Shown piece by piece: positions 1-5,387 of a stretch of 7,324 nucleotides of DNA. This stretch comes from an uncultured Lachnospiraceae bacterium (GTDB taxonomy: Bacteria > Bacillota > Clostridia > Lachnospirales > Lachnospiraceae): positions 1-7,324 of the forward strand of contig CANSYV010000065.1 in NCBI GenBank assembly GCA_947651335.1. The letters are read 5' to 3'. The notes under the pieces are model-generated. The model had not been told where the DNA came from, did no database searches, and worked only from the letters and a program-made list of their open reading frames with translations. Positions within the stretch are counted from its first letter, which is position 1. Every line of letters starts with the position of its first letter. Made by a program: the position numbers and the translations under genes.

Positions 1-2
1 TA

Positions 3-20
3 ATGCTACTATAGTAGCAT
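3..20. promoter_or_regulatory. 18-bp perfect palindrome, possible operator
   Basis: ATGCTACTA at 3-11 is followed without any spacer by its exact reverse complement TAGTAGCAT at 12-20. A spacer-less palindrome cannot form a good RNA hairpin, so a binding site for a dimeric protein fits better than a terminator. It lies beyond the terminator of the minus-strand operon and therefore probably belongs to a gene off the left edge. No specific regulator family can be assigned. Confidence 0.45.
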
Positions 21-48
21 ACTAACTATTGAATTATTTAGGGAAGGC

Positions 49-86
49 AAAAAAGCAGGGGCTGCCGCCTATATCTGGCAGCAGCC
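49..86 (-). terminator. Rho-independent terminator of the transporter operon
   Basis: Read on the minus strand, GGCTGCTGCC (86-77) pairs with GGCGGCAGCC (69-60) over 10 bp with one G-U pair, around a 7-nt loop. A CCTGC spacer follows, then six T residues (54-49). It lies about 31 bp past the stop codon of the URO-D-family gene, which closes the operon. The 5-nt gap between stem and T-run is longer than ideal, so termination may be incomplete. Confidence 0.75.
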
Positions 87-117
87 TCCAAAGGTGGGAG
101 TCTATCTATATTTCCGC

Positions 118-1374
118 TTATCTATCACCATTAAATTCTTTCACCGTCTCAATCATCGCCGCGATGTTCTCCACAGGCGCGTCAGCCTGGATGATATGAA
201 TGGTGTTAAAGATATATCCGCCGTCTTTGGAGAAGATTTCACAGCGCTGTTTTACCTGTTCTCTTACTTCCTCAGGGGTTCCCTGGGGCAGGACTTTCTG
301 GGTATCCACACCGCCGCCCCAGAAAAGAATATCCTTTCCATAAGTATCTTTCAATGTCTGAGGGTCCATGCCCGCCGCAGAACACTGTACCGGATTCACT
401 GCGTCGAATCCCCCCTCAATCAGCAGAGGAATGATGGGGAAAATCCCTCCGCAGCAGTGCTTCAGCGTCTTCCACTGGGTGTTCTCATGAATCCAGTCAT
501 TCATCTTTTTATAATACGGCACGTAGAATTCTTTCACCGTCTCCGGGCTCACGAACGGTCCCCTCTGGGTGCCGAAGTCAGTGCCGCAGATATACATCAC
601 GTCAATGTCATTACCCAGTTCTTTGTAAATCTTCTCAAAAGAGGCGATGGCCCGCTTCACCTGAATTTCAAACACTTCATGTACATAATCCGGGTACAGG
701 AGGGGCGCTGTGTACCATTCGTCCAGATTCCGGATTCCTTTGGGATTTCTAAGGTTAGGCCCCGGAATATTGGCCGCGTCTCCCAGGGCATAATATCCCG
801 GGGAAATCACCAGTGCTCTGCCGTCCGCCTTGTACTCATCGACTTTCTTCTTATAATAAGCCACGTCCTCATCGCTGATAATCTGGCATTCCTCTGCGTT
901 ATCCTCTGGATTCGCCTGGTCTTCGTCAAATTCCGGCGAGCGCATCACATTGTCAAAGTAATAACCTCCAGCCGGAAGGTGCCCGCTGGGCTGTGCGCAG
1001 GTGTCGCCCATGGGATATACATACCAGCCGCCTTTTTTGTCTTCTGTGACCGTGCAGTTTCCTGGAATCAGCACCTTCTCCCCATGATACTCCCATTCTT
1101 TCCAGTTATCACAAGTATGTCCAAAAGTGTCATATCTGGGGTCCAGAAACTGTACATCACTGCCCAGAACCTCTTTCAAATCCGGTTCTATCACCCCTGT
1201 CATAGTAGACATATCCAGTATTTTCACAGGCTCCTCCCGGAGTCCGTAATATTTCCGAAGTTTTCCCACAATCAGCGCATTCATCTGGGAGCAGGCGAAC
1301 CCGCCAAAGTCCACTGCCATTTTATCCGGCTGACGGTGGGCAAACGATGTCTTTACCCGTTCTTTTGATGTCAT
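118..1374 (-). CDS. Uroporphyrinogen decarboxylase-superfamily protein (MtaA/CmuA-like), substrate unknown
   Basis: A 418-aa protein and last gene of the operon. It begins 25 bp after the binding-protein stop and has an AGGAG site (1384-1388) 9 nt before its ATG. The family call rests on the opening TSKERVKTSFAHRQPDKMAVDF, the late block GGGVDTQKVLPQGTPEEV (about residues 353-370) and HIIQADAPVENIAAM (393-407), all typical of the URO-D superfamily. H306 and C308 form the HxC pair that binds zinc in the MtaA/CmuA methyltransferases; C331 or H393 could be a third ligand. It is not the heme enzyme HemE: it is longer and lacks the N-terminal RQAGR motif. Family members of this type transfer methyl groups between corrinoids, thiols or other acceptors, and many are uncharacterised. 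No corrinoid protein is visible here. Its position behind a sugar-type importer suggests (inference) action on the imported compound or a derivative. No signal peptide or membrane segment is seen, so it should be cytosolic. Confidence 0.88.
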   Translation of the reverse strand: MTSKERVKTSFAHRQPDKMAVDFGGFACSQMNALIVGKLRKYYGLREEPVKILDMSTMTGVIEPDLKEVLGSDVQFLDPRYDTFGHTCDNWKEWEYHGEKVLIPGNCTVTEDKKGGWYVYPMGDTCAQPSGHLPAGGYYFDNVMRSPEFDEDQANPEDNAEECQIISDEDVAYYKKKVDEYKADGRALVISPGYYALGDAANIPGPNLRNPKGIRNLDEWYTAPLLYPDYVHEVFEIQVKRAIASFEKIYKELGNDIDVMYICGTDFGTQRGPFVSPETVKEFYVPYYKKMNDWIHENTQWKTLKHCCGGIFPIIPLLIEGGFDAVNPVQCSAAGMDPQTLKDTYGKDILFWGGGVDTQKVLPQGTPEEVREQVKQRCEIFSKDGGYIFNTIHIIQADAPVENIAAMIETVKEFNGDR

Positions 1375-1399
1375 ATTTGTTCTCTCCTCTCTGTTTGGG

Positions 1400-2422
1400 T
1401 TATTCGTCCAGTTTTTCCATTTCTGCCCGGTATTCTTCCAGATTATCTTTGGTAATCAGCTGTGCCGCTGTCTCTGTATGTGCCTCTAGCGTTTCCCCAT
1501 TGATCACGTCAAGGCAGCATTGAATGGCTGTCTCAGCCTGAAGGTTGGGATACTGCGCAACGGTTCCCGCCAGGGTTCCGTCCTCAATCGCCTGCAGGTC
1601 GTCGCTGGACGCGTCAAAGTCAAATACCTGAATATCTTCATAATTCCCCTGCTGGATAGCCTGGATTGCTCCCTGGCCCATCTCGGCATTTACCGCCCAG
1701 ACCACATTCACGTCAGGATTTTTCTGCAGCACATTCTGCATAACATTAAATGCTTCGTTCCGGTCACATTTTGCCGTCTGTGAGGCAACGATATCGTAGC
1801 CCTCCACTTGATCTCTAAAACCTGTGAGACGGTCTTCCAACGCTTTTACCCCTGAGATTCCTTCCAGATAGCAGACTTTTCCGTCCGCGATATTTTCCGC
1901 CGCGTATTCCCCGGCCAGCTTTGCGGCGTCGTACTGATTGATTCCCACATAAGTTTCCACCTTGCCGCCGTCAGCTTCCAGCGCTTCTTCGTCAATGGTG
2001 TCATTCACCAGAATCACCGGAATATTGGCATTATTTGCCTTTACAATGGCAGGAACCAGAGACTTGGAATCTGCCGCTGACAGGATGATCGCGTCAAATC
2101 CTTTTACTACTGCGTTTTCCACCATCTGCACCTGTTTTTCCACATCGGTTTCTTTTTCCGGAGCCTGGAACTCTACTGTTACTCCTTTTTCCTCTGCTGC
2201 CGCATAGGCCCCCTTCTCCATAGTTGTCCAGAATTCATCTGTTTTGGCCTTTACAATATAGGCTATTTTGATATCCCCGGATTTGGAATCAGAACCCTCT
2301 CCCCCTGTGGAAGATGTACTCTCTCCCCCGGAACCTCCGCAGGCGGTCAGTCCAAATACCATTGCAGATGCCATCAGAATCGCTGTGATTTTTTTCAATT
2401 GTCTGTTTTTCATAATTTTCAT
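1400..2422 (-). CDS. Sugar-type ABC transporter substrate-binding lipoprotein (RbsB-like, Peripla_BP_4)
   Basis: A 340-aa extracytoplasmic binding protein of the ribose/galactose type. Residues 1-28 form a lipoprotein signal: basic start, hydrophobic core, lipobox LTAC with Cys28 as lipidated residue. A Gly/Ser-rich linker follows to about residue 49, then a two-lobed binding domain (about 51-330). By comparison with RbsB, likely ligand contacts are F64/W65, N140-D141, R198 (EDRLTGF), N245, D270 (FDFDASS) and Q290 (AQYP). This is a polyol-binding arrangement consistent with a sugar or cyclitol, but the ligand cannot be named. It lies 57 bp after the permease gene with no hairpin between. Two starts are possible: ATG at 2420-2422 (MKIMKNRQ) and ATG at 2411-2413 (MKNRQLKK). 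The purine-rich AAGGAAGG at 2425-2432 could serve either, and the mature lipoprotein is the same. It should deliver ligand to the permease and ATPase encoded upstream. Confidence 0.93.
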   Translation of the reverse strand: MKIMKNRQLKKITAILMASAMVFGLTACGGSGGESTSSTGGEGSDSKSGDIKIAYIVKAKTDEFWTTMEKGAYAAAEEKGVTVEFQAPEKETDVEKQVQMVENAVVKGFDAIILSAADSKSLVPAIVKANNANIPVILVNDTIDEEALEADGGKVETYVGINQYDAAKLAGEYAAENIADGKVCYLEGISGVKALEDRLTGFRDQVEGYDIVASQTAKCDRNEAFNVMQNVLQKNPDVNVVWAVNAEMGQGAIQAIQQGNYEDIQVFDFDASSDDLQAIEDGTLAGTVAQYPNLQAETAIQCCLDVINGETLEAHTETAAQLITKDNLEEYRAEMEKLDE

Positions 2423-2479
2423 TTCCTTCCTTATTTTTTTATATTTATTGTTTTCATGTTACCAGCTCACTGTCGTCTG

Positions 2480-3430
2480 CTATTTTTTTGCAGCTTTATT
2501 GCGGATGGAATCCGCCAGCACCGCAAGCAGAATTACCACACCAATCACCAGTTTCTGCAGATTGGCAGACACATTCAAAAGGTTCAGTCCGTTTCGGATT
2601 ACAATCATGATAATCGCCCCCACGAAAGTTCCCCACACACTTCCGAATCCCCCCAGCAGGGAAGTTCCGCCGATTACACAGGAGGCAATGGCATCCATTT
2701 CGTAGTCCTGGCCCGCTGTGGACTGGGCTGAATTCAGCTTTGCCACCAGAATCACCGACGCGATTGCCGCGCACAGGCCGGATAATGTATACGCCAGTGT
2801 CTTGAATTTGTCCACATTGATACCGGAAAGGCGGGTGGCTTCTTCATTTCCGCCGATGGAATAAATATAACGGCCAAACTTTCTATATTTCATAATGTAA
2901 TAGAAAAGCAGATACAGCAAAATCATGAAAATAATCTGCACAGGAATCTGTGTGCCTGGAACCGTACCGATTCCGATCCACCGAAAGCCGTCGGAATAGC
3001 CGGTAATGGTCTCCCCTCCAGCCAGGGTCAGCGCCGCTCCCCGGGCCATGGACATCATGGCCAGCGTGGCGATCATGGGCTGAAGTTTGAACTTGGCGAT
3101 CATAATGCCGTTAAAGGTTCCGCAGGCCGCACCGATGACAAGCGCCGCCGCCACTCCCACAATGGAGGGCATGCCGCCTTCTACCACCAATTTTCCCATC
3201 ACAATGCCGCTGAACGCCACCACAGAACCCACGGAAATATCAATCCCGCCTGTAAAAATTACAATATTTACACCCAGGGCAAGCACCGCGATCACTGTCA
3301 CCTGCTGCAGAATATTGATAAAGTTGGCAAAGCTGTGAAATGCCGGCTCTGCAATGGACAGCAGAATACAAAGCACAATCAGCACCAATAAAGCCGACAT
3401 GTTAGACAAATCAATTTTTTTCTTTTTCAT
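2480..3430 (-). CDS. Sugar-type ABC transporter permease (RbsC-like, BPD_transp_2)
   Basis: A 316-aa, strongly hydrophobic membrane protein with several predicted transmembrane helices, the usual length for RbsC-type permeases. Family signatures are GGIDISVGSVVAF at about residues 61-73, AKFKLQPMIATLAMMSMARG at about 112-131 and the cytoplasmic coupling loop GGNEEATRLSGIN at about 193-205, which contacts the ATPase. The region from about 247 (AIASCVIGGTSLLGG) to the end is also typical. The basic start MKKKK and end NKAAKK both suggest cytoplasmic termini. It starts 5 bp after the ATPase stop; its Shine-Dalgarno AAGGA (3439-3443) lies inside the last codons of that gene, so translation is probably coupled. 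Only one permease gene is present, so the channel should be a homodimer, as is usual when paired with a two-domain ATPase of this kind. Confidence 0.94.
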   Translation of the reverse strand: MKKKKIDLSNMSALLVLIVLCILLSIAEPAFHSFANFINILQQVTVIAVLALGVNIVIFTGGIDISVGSVVAFSGIVMGKLVVEGGMPSIVGVAAALVIGAACGTFNGIMIAKFKLQPMIATLAMMSMARGAALTLAGGETITGYSDGFRWIGIGTVPGTQIPVQIIFMILLYLLFYYIMKYRKFGRYIYSIGGNEEATRLSGINVDKFKTLAYTLSGLCAAIASVILVAKLNSAQSTAGQDYEMDAIASCVIGGTSLLGGFGSVWGTFVGAIIMIVIRNGLNLLNVSANLQKLVIGVVILLAVLADSIRNKAAKK

Positions 3431-3435
3431 CTTCT

Positions 3436-4959
3436 CTATCCTTCACTCATTTTCTTATTTGCTCCGGTGGCAAGTCCCACCACCTGTTCTTCTGTCAGGT
3501 TCCCAATTTCTTCTGTTCCGATCACTCCTGTGATCTCCCCTTCATGCATGACATAAATCCGGTCGCTGACGCCCATGCACTCTGCCAGCTCAGAGGAGAC
3601 CATAATCACGGCCTTCCCTGCCTTTTTCAAATCGTTCATAATGCCGTAAATCTCTGCCTTAGCCCCCACATCAATTCCTCTGGTAGGCTCGTCAAAAATA
3701 ATAATATCCGAATCCGTGTTCAGCCATTTGCAGATGACCACTTTCTGCTGATTGCCTCCAGAAAGGTTCTTTGCCTTCTGCATCAGGGACGGCGTTTTCA
3801 CCCTCACAGAATCTGCCAGCCTCTGATTATTCTCTGTCTCTTTATTTTTATCCAGTCCCAGTCCGCCCATAGCCGTGTCCAGATTGGGAAGGGAGATATT
3901 CTGATTCAAATCAAACTCCAGAATCAGTCCCTGGTTCTTCCGGTCCTCTGTCAGCAGAGCCATTCCCAGTTTCTTTGCCTGCTCACAGCTTTTGATAGCC
4001 ACTTGTTTTCCTTTTATGTAGATCTCCCCGCTGTCTATGGGGTCTGCCCCGAAAACAGCCCTCACAAGCTCTGTACGCCCTGCCCCCATAAGTCCGTAAA
4101 ATCCAGTGATTTCCCCGGCTCTGGCGTAAAACGAAACATCTTTTAACACTGTCCCCTGCCGGATGTTTTTCACCTCCAGCAGCTTTTCCCCTGGAGCCAC
4201 ATCTACTTTCGGATAATAATCTGTCATTTCCCGGCCCACCATCATGGCTACCATCTGGTCAATATCAATGTCTTTTACATTTACCGTATTGATGTACTGA
4301 CCATCCCGGAAAATCGTTAATCTGTCACCGATTTTCAAAATCTCCTGCAGGCGGTGGGAAATATACACAATGGCAACCCCCTCGCTTTTCAGCTTCTGGA
4401 TAATGGAAAATAAACTCTCCACTTCCTTCTCCGTCAGCGCGGAAGTCGGCTCATCCATAATCAGAATATCGCAGTGGAACGACAGTGCTTTCGCAATCTC
4501 AACCATCTGCATCTGTCCCACACTGAGAGCAGAAACCTGCACCGTCTCCGGAATATCCGAATTGATGGAATCCAGCAGTGCCCGGGCATCCTGATTCATT
4601 TTCTTCCAGTCAATATTCCCCGTCTTTGTCAGCGGCTGTCTGCCGAGAAACATATTCTCAGCAACTGTGAGATTTTTCAAAAGGTTCATCTCCTGAAAAA
4701 TAATGCTTACACCCCTCTGCCGCTGCTCATCCACACTGCGCGCTGTGATCTCCTGGCCTTTCCAGATGATGGTTCCTGTGTAATTTGTGTTAACTCCGGC
4801 AAGCACTTTCATAATTGTGCTTTTCCCAGCACCGTTCTCACCCAGAAGCACATGCACCTCCCCTGGCACCGCATTGAAATGAACACGGTCCAGAGCTTTG
4901 ACACCTGGAAATTCCACGGAAATATCATTCATTTCTACAAGATATCTGGAATTACCCAC
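3436..4959 (-). CDS. Sugar-type ABC transporter ATP-binding protein, two ATPase domains (RbsA/MglA-like)
   Basis: A 507-aa cytoplasmic ATPase with two fused nucleotide-binding domains, the usual RbsA/MglA size. Domain 1 (about 5-245) is complete: Walker A GENGAGKST (40-48), Q-loop Q89, signature LSVGQ (145-149), Walker B ILIMDEP with D169/E170 and H-loop H202. Domain 2 (about 258-500) is degenerate in the way normal for the family: GLMGAGRT (289-296) has Arg for the Walker A Lys and SSEL (455-458) replaces the H-loop, while signature LSGGNQQK (399-406) and Walker B IIIFDEPTRGID (419-430) remain. Domain 1 should therefore supply most ATP hydrolysis. First gene of the operon. The start is GTG, chosen because a perfect GGAGGTGAT site (4976-4968) lies 8 nt upstream; the next in-frame ATG (4930-4932, residue 10) would cut into the first strand and has no comparable site. 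Confidence 0.95.
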   Translation of the reverse strand: MGNSRYLVEMNDISVEFPGVKALDRVHFNAVPGEVHVLLGENGAGKSTIMKVLAGVNTNYTGTIIWKGQEITARSVDEQRQRGVSIIFQEMNLLKNLTVAENMFLGRQPLTKTGNIDWKKMNQDARALLDSINSDIPETVQVSALSVGQMQMVEIAKALSFHCDILIMDEPTSALTEKEVESLFSIIQKLKSEGVAIVYISHRLQEILKIGDRLTIFRDGQYINTVNVKDIDIDQMVAMMVGREMTDYYPKVDVAPGEKLLEVKNIRQGTVLKDVSFYARAGEITGFYGLMGAGRTELVRAVFGADPIDSGEIYIKGKQVAIKSCEQAKKLGMALLTEDRKNQGLILEFDLNQNISLPNLDTAMGGLGLDKNKETENNQRLADSVRVKTPSLMQKAKNLSGGNQQKVVICKWLNTDSDIIIFDEPTRGIDVGAKAEIYGIMNDLKKAGKAVIMVSSELAECMGVSDRIYVMHEGEITGVIGTEEIGNLTEEQVVGLATGANKKMSEG

Positions 4960-4967
4960 TTGCTCAA

Positions 4968-4976
4968 ATCACCTCC
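4968..4976 (-). promoter_or_regulatory. Strong ribosome binding site that fixes the GTG start of the ATPase gene
   Basis: On the minus strand this reads GGAGGTGAT, a full match to the 16S rRNA 3' end, 8 nt before the GTG at 4957-4959. It decides the start of the first operon gene and predicts efficient translation despite the GTG codon. Confidence 0.88.
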
Positions 4977-4991
4977 CAAATCCTTCTCCCA

Positions 4992-5024
4992 AAGGTAACT
5001 GTTCTGTATTTTCACAGTTACCTT
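4992..5024 (-). promoter_or_regulatory. Leader hairpin upstream of the ATPase ribosome binding site
   Basis: AAGGTAACTGT (4992-5002) and ACAGTTACCTT (5014-5024) are exact inverted copies of 11 bp around an 11-nt spacer. In the operon mRNA this would be a stem-loop in the 5' leader, 15 nt before the Shine-Dalgarno. No T-run follows, so it is not a simple terminator. It could stabilise the mRNA, take part in attenuation or, as DNA, be a protein-binding inverted repeat. I cannot separate these from sequence. Confidence 0.6.
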
Positions 5025-5034
5025 GTTATATTTG

Positions 5035-5065
5035 TTTGTGCTTTTATGCTTTTGTGCTTTTAAGC
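5035..5065. repeat. Two 15-bp direct repeats, 16 bp apart, in the operon's early transcribed region
   Basis: TTTGTGCTTTTATGC (5035-5049) and TTTGTGCTTTTAAGC (5051-5065) differ at one base. The second copy contains most of the palindrome at 5053-5068; the first carries only its left half. This looks like one good and one weaker binding site for the same regulator placed just downstream of the operon promoter. Confidence 0.55.
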
Positions 5066-5068
5066 ACA
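5053..5068. promoter_or_regulatory. Candidate operator at the operon transcription start
   Basis: TGTGCTT (5053-5059) and AAGCACA (5062-5068) form a perfect 7+7 bp palindrome around TT. It lies directly downstream of the -10 box of the minus-strand promoter, at about -1 to +15, a classic place for repression. The divergent LacI-family regulator is the natural candidate to bind it. The centre is not the CG pair common in LacI-family operators, so the assignment stays inferential. Confidence 0.55.
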
Positions 5069-5073
5069 TTTAT

Positions 5074-5102
5074 TTTATACCACGTTTTTCCTAACAAGTC
5101 AA
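5074..5102 (-). promoter_or_regulatory. Vegetative promoter of the transporter operon
   Basis: On the minus strand, -35 TTGACT (5102-5097), a 17-bp spacer and -10 TATAAA (5079-5074). Both boxes are close to consensus and the spacing is optimal. Start is expected near 5067, giving a leader of about 108 nt before the GTG of the ATPase gene. Confidence 0.8.
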
Positions 5103-5105
5103 CAG

Positions 5106-5145
5106 TTTTTTTATATTTTTTTGGTATTTTTATATGATTTATTTT
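5106..5145 (-). promoter_or_regulatory. Phased A-tracts / UP-element-like region upstream of the operon promoter
   Basis: On the minus strand, A-runs of 7, 7 and 5 lie at 5112-5106, 5122-5116 and 5131-5127. Their centres, about 5109, 5119 and 5129, are 10 bp apart, one helical turn. A further AT-rich run lies near 5138-5145. They cover about -39 to -64 relative to the predicted start, where UP elements contact the RNA polymerase alpha subunit. In-phase A-tracts also bend DNA. Confidence 0.6.
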
Positions 5146-5177
5146 AAATAGCAGCCTGTATCCTGCCACATATTCAT

Positions 5178-5202
5178 TGTGCCATCCATGTGCCATGGCA
5201 CA
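5178..5202. promoter_or_regulatory. Second palindrome with an 11-bp-spaced half-site, possible operator
   Basis: TGTGCCATGGCACA at 5189-5202 is a perfect 14-bp palindrome. Its left part, TGTGCCAT, is repeated at 5178-5185, exactly 11 bp away, about one helical turn. The TGTGC...GCACA ends match those of the palindrome at 5053-5068, but the spacing between them is 4 bp here and 6 bp there. It lies about 129 bp upstream of the operon start and 88 bp upstream of the regulator start, so it could be an auxiliary operator or an activator site. Confidence 0.5.
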
Positions 5203-5225
5203 AACACACAGTTTTTGACAGAATC

Positions 5226-5260
5226 CCGTGTATTCCGTGTATTGATGCTTGATTAATACA
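5226..5260. repeat. Tandem and inverted repeats over the regulator's -35 region
   Basis: CCGTGTATT occurs twice in perfect tandem (5226-5234 and 5235-5243). The second copy also starts an imperfect inverted repeat, TGTATTGAT (5238-5246) against ATTAATACA (5252-5260), 8 of 9 positions matching. The right arm overlaps the -35 box of the regulator promoter, a suitable place for autoregulation. Confidence 0.45.
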
Positions 5261-5277
5261 TTTCTGTAAGTTATAAT
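5249..5277 (+). promoter_or_regulatory. Vegetative promoter of the LacI-family regulator gene
   Basis: -35 TTGATT (5249-5254), a 17-bp spacer and a perfect -10 TATAAT (5272-5277). Start is expected near 5284, giving a leader of about 104 nt before the ATG at 5388. Confidence 0.75.
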
Positions 5278-5309
5278 CACCTTAGAGCGTGTCTTAAAAA
5301 CAATTTCCT

Positions 5310-5362
5310 GCGCAAAATGGCAAAATTTTGTGCGGTGCTGTCCTGGTTTATCCAGGTCAGCA
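5310..5362 (+). promoter_or_regulatory. Two consecutive hairpins in the regulator mRNA leader
   Basis: Hairpin 1: GCGCAAAAT (5310-5318) pairs with ATTTTGTGC (5325-5333) with one G-U pair and a 6-nt loop. Hairpin 2: TGCTG (5336-5340), an unpaired T, CCTGG (5342-5346), loop TTTAT, CCAGG (5352-5356), an unpaired T, CAGCA (5358-5362), that is 10 bp with one internal U-U mismatch. Hairpin 2 ends 11 nt before the Shine-Dalgarno. No T-run follows either, so neither is an obvious terminator. Hairpin 2 is also a good DNA inverted repeat and could be an operator within the leader. Confidence 0.5.
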
Positions 5363-5373
5363 TCTGTTTATAG

Positions 5374-5379
5374 AAGGAG
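5374..5379 (+). promoter_or_regulatory. Ribosome binding site that sets the regulator start
   Basis: AAGGAG lies 8 nt before the ATG at 5388. The frame is open further upstream to a TTG at 5328, but that start has no ribosome site and would add 20 residues, encoded by the leader hairpins, ahead of the normal LacI-family N-terminus. Confidence 0.88.
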
Positions 5380-5387
5380 AATTTCTG

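Larger units (their letters stand above)
4960..5387. other. Divergent control region between transporter operon and regulator gene
   Basis: This 428-bp stretch has no convincing gene. It holds a promoter for each flanking gene, pointing outward, with leaders of roughly 105-110 nt on both sides. Between and over the promoters lie palindromes, tandem repeats and phased A-tracts, listed separately. The short open frames here overlap the promoters, lack ribosome binding sites and have no recognisable protein character. Confidence 0.85.

Noticed and set aside
94..1368. A 424-codon open frame on the plus strand, antisense to the URO-D-family gene
   Set aside because: It mirrors the real gene on the other strand, has no ribosome site, and its translation has no recognisable family character. 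The minus-strand protein carries clear conserved motifs along its length.
118..1374. Heme-pathway uroporphyrinogen decarboxylase (HemE)
   Set aside because: The protein is longer than HemE, lacks the N-terminal RQAGR motif, and sits with a sugar-type importer and no heme genes.
2423..2479. An internal terminator or promoter between the permease and binding-protein genes
   Set aside because: The 57-bp gap is AT-rich but shows no hairpin and no convincing -35/-10 pair, so the four genes are treated as one operon.
4992..5067. A riboswitch or T-box in the operon leader
   Set aside because: The leader is only about 108 nt, contains a single simple hairpin, and lacks a terminator, a T-box sequence or any riboswitch core I recognise.
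5053..5068. A CcpA catabolite-repression (cre) site
   Set aside because: The centre is TTTTAA and lacks the central CG and flanking pattern of cre. No other good match was seen near either promoter.
5044..5280. A 78-codon minus-strand open frame in the divergent intergenic region
   Set aside because: It runs over both promoters and the repeats, has no ribosome site and looks like translated AT-rich control DNA.
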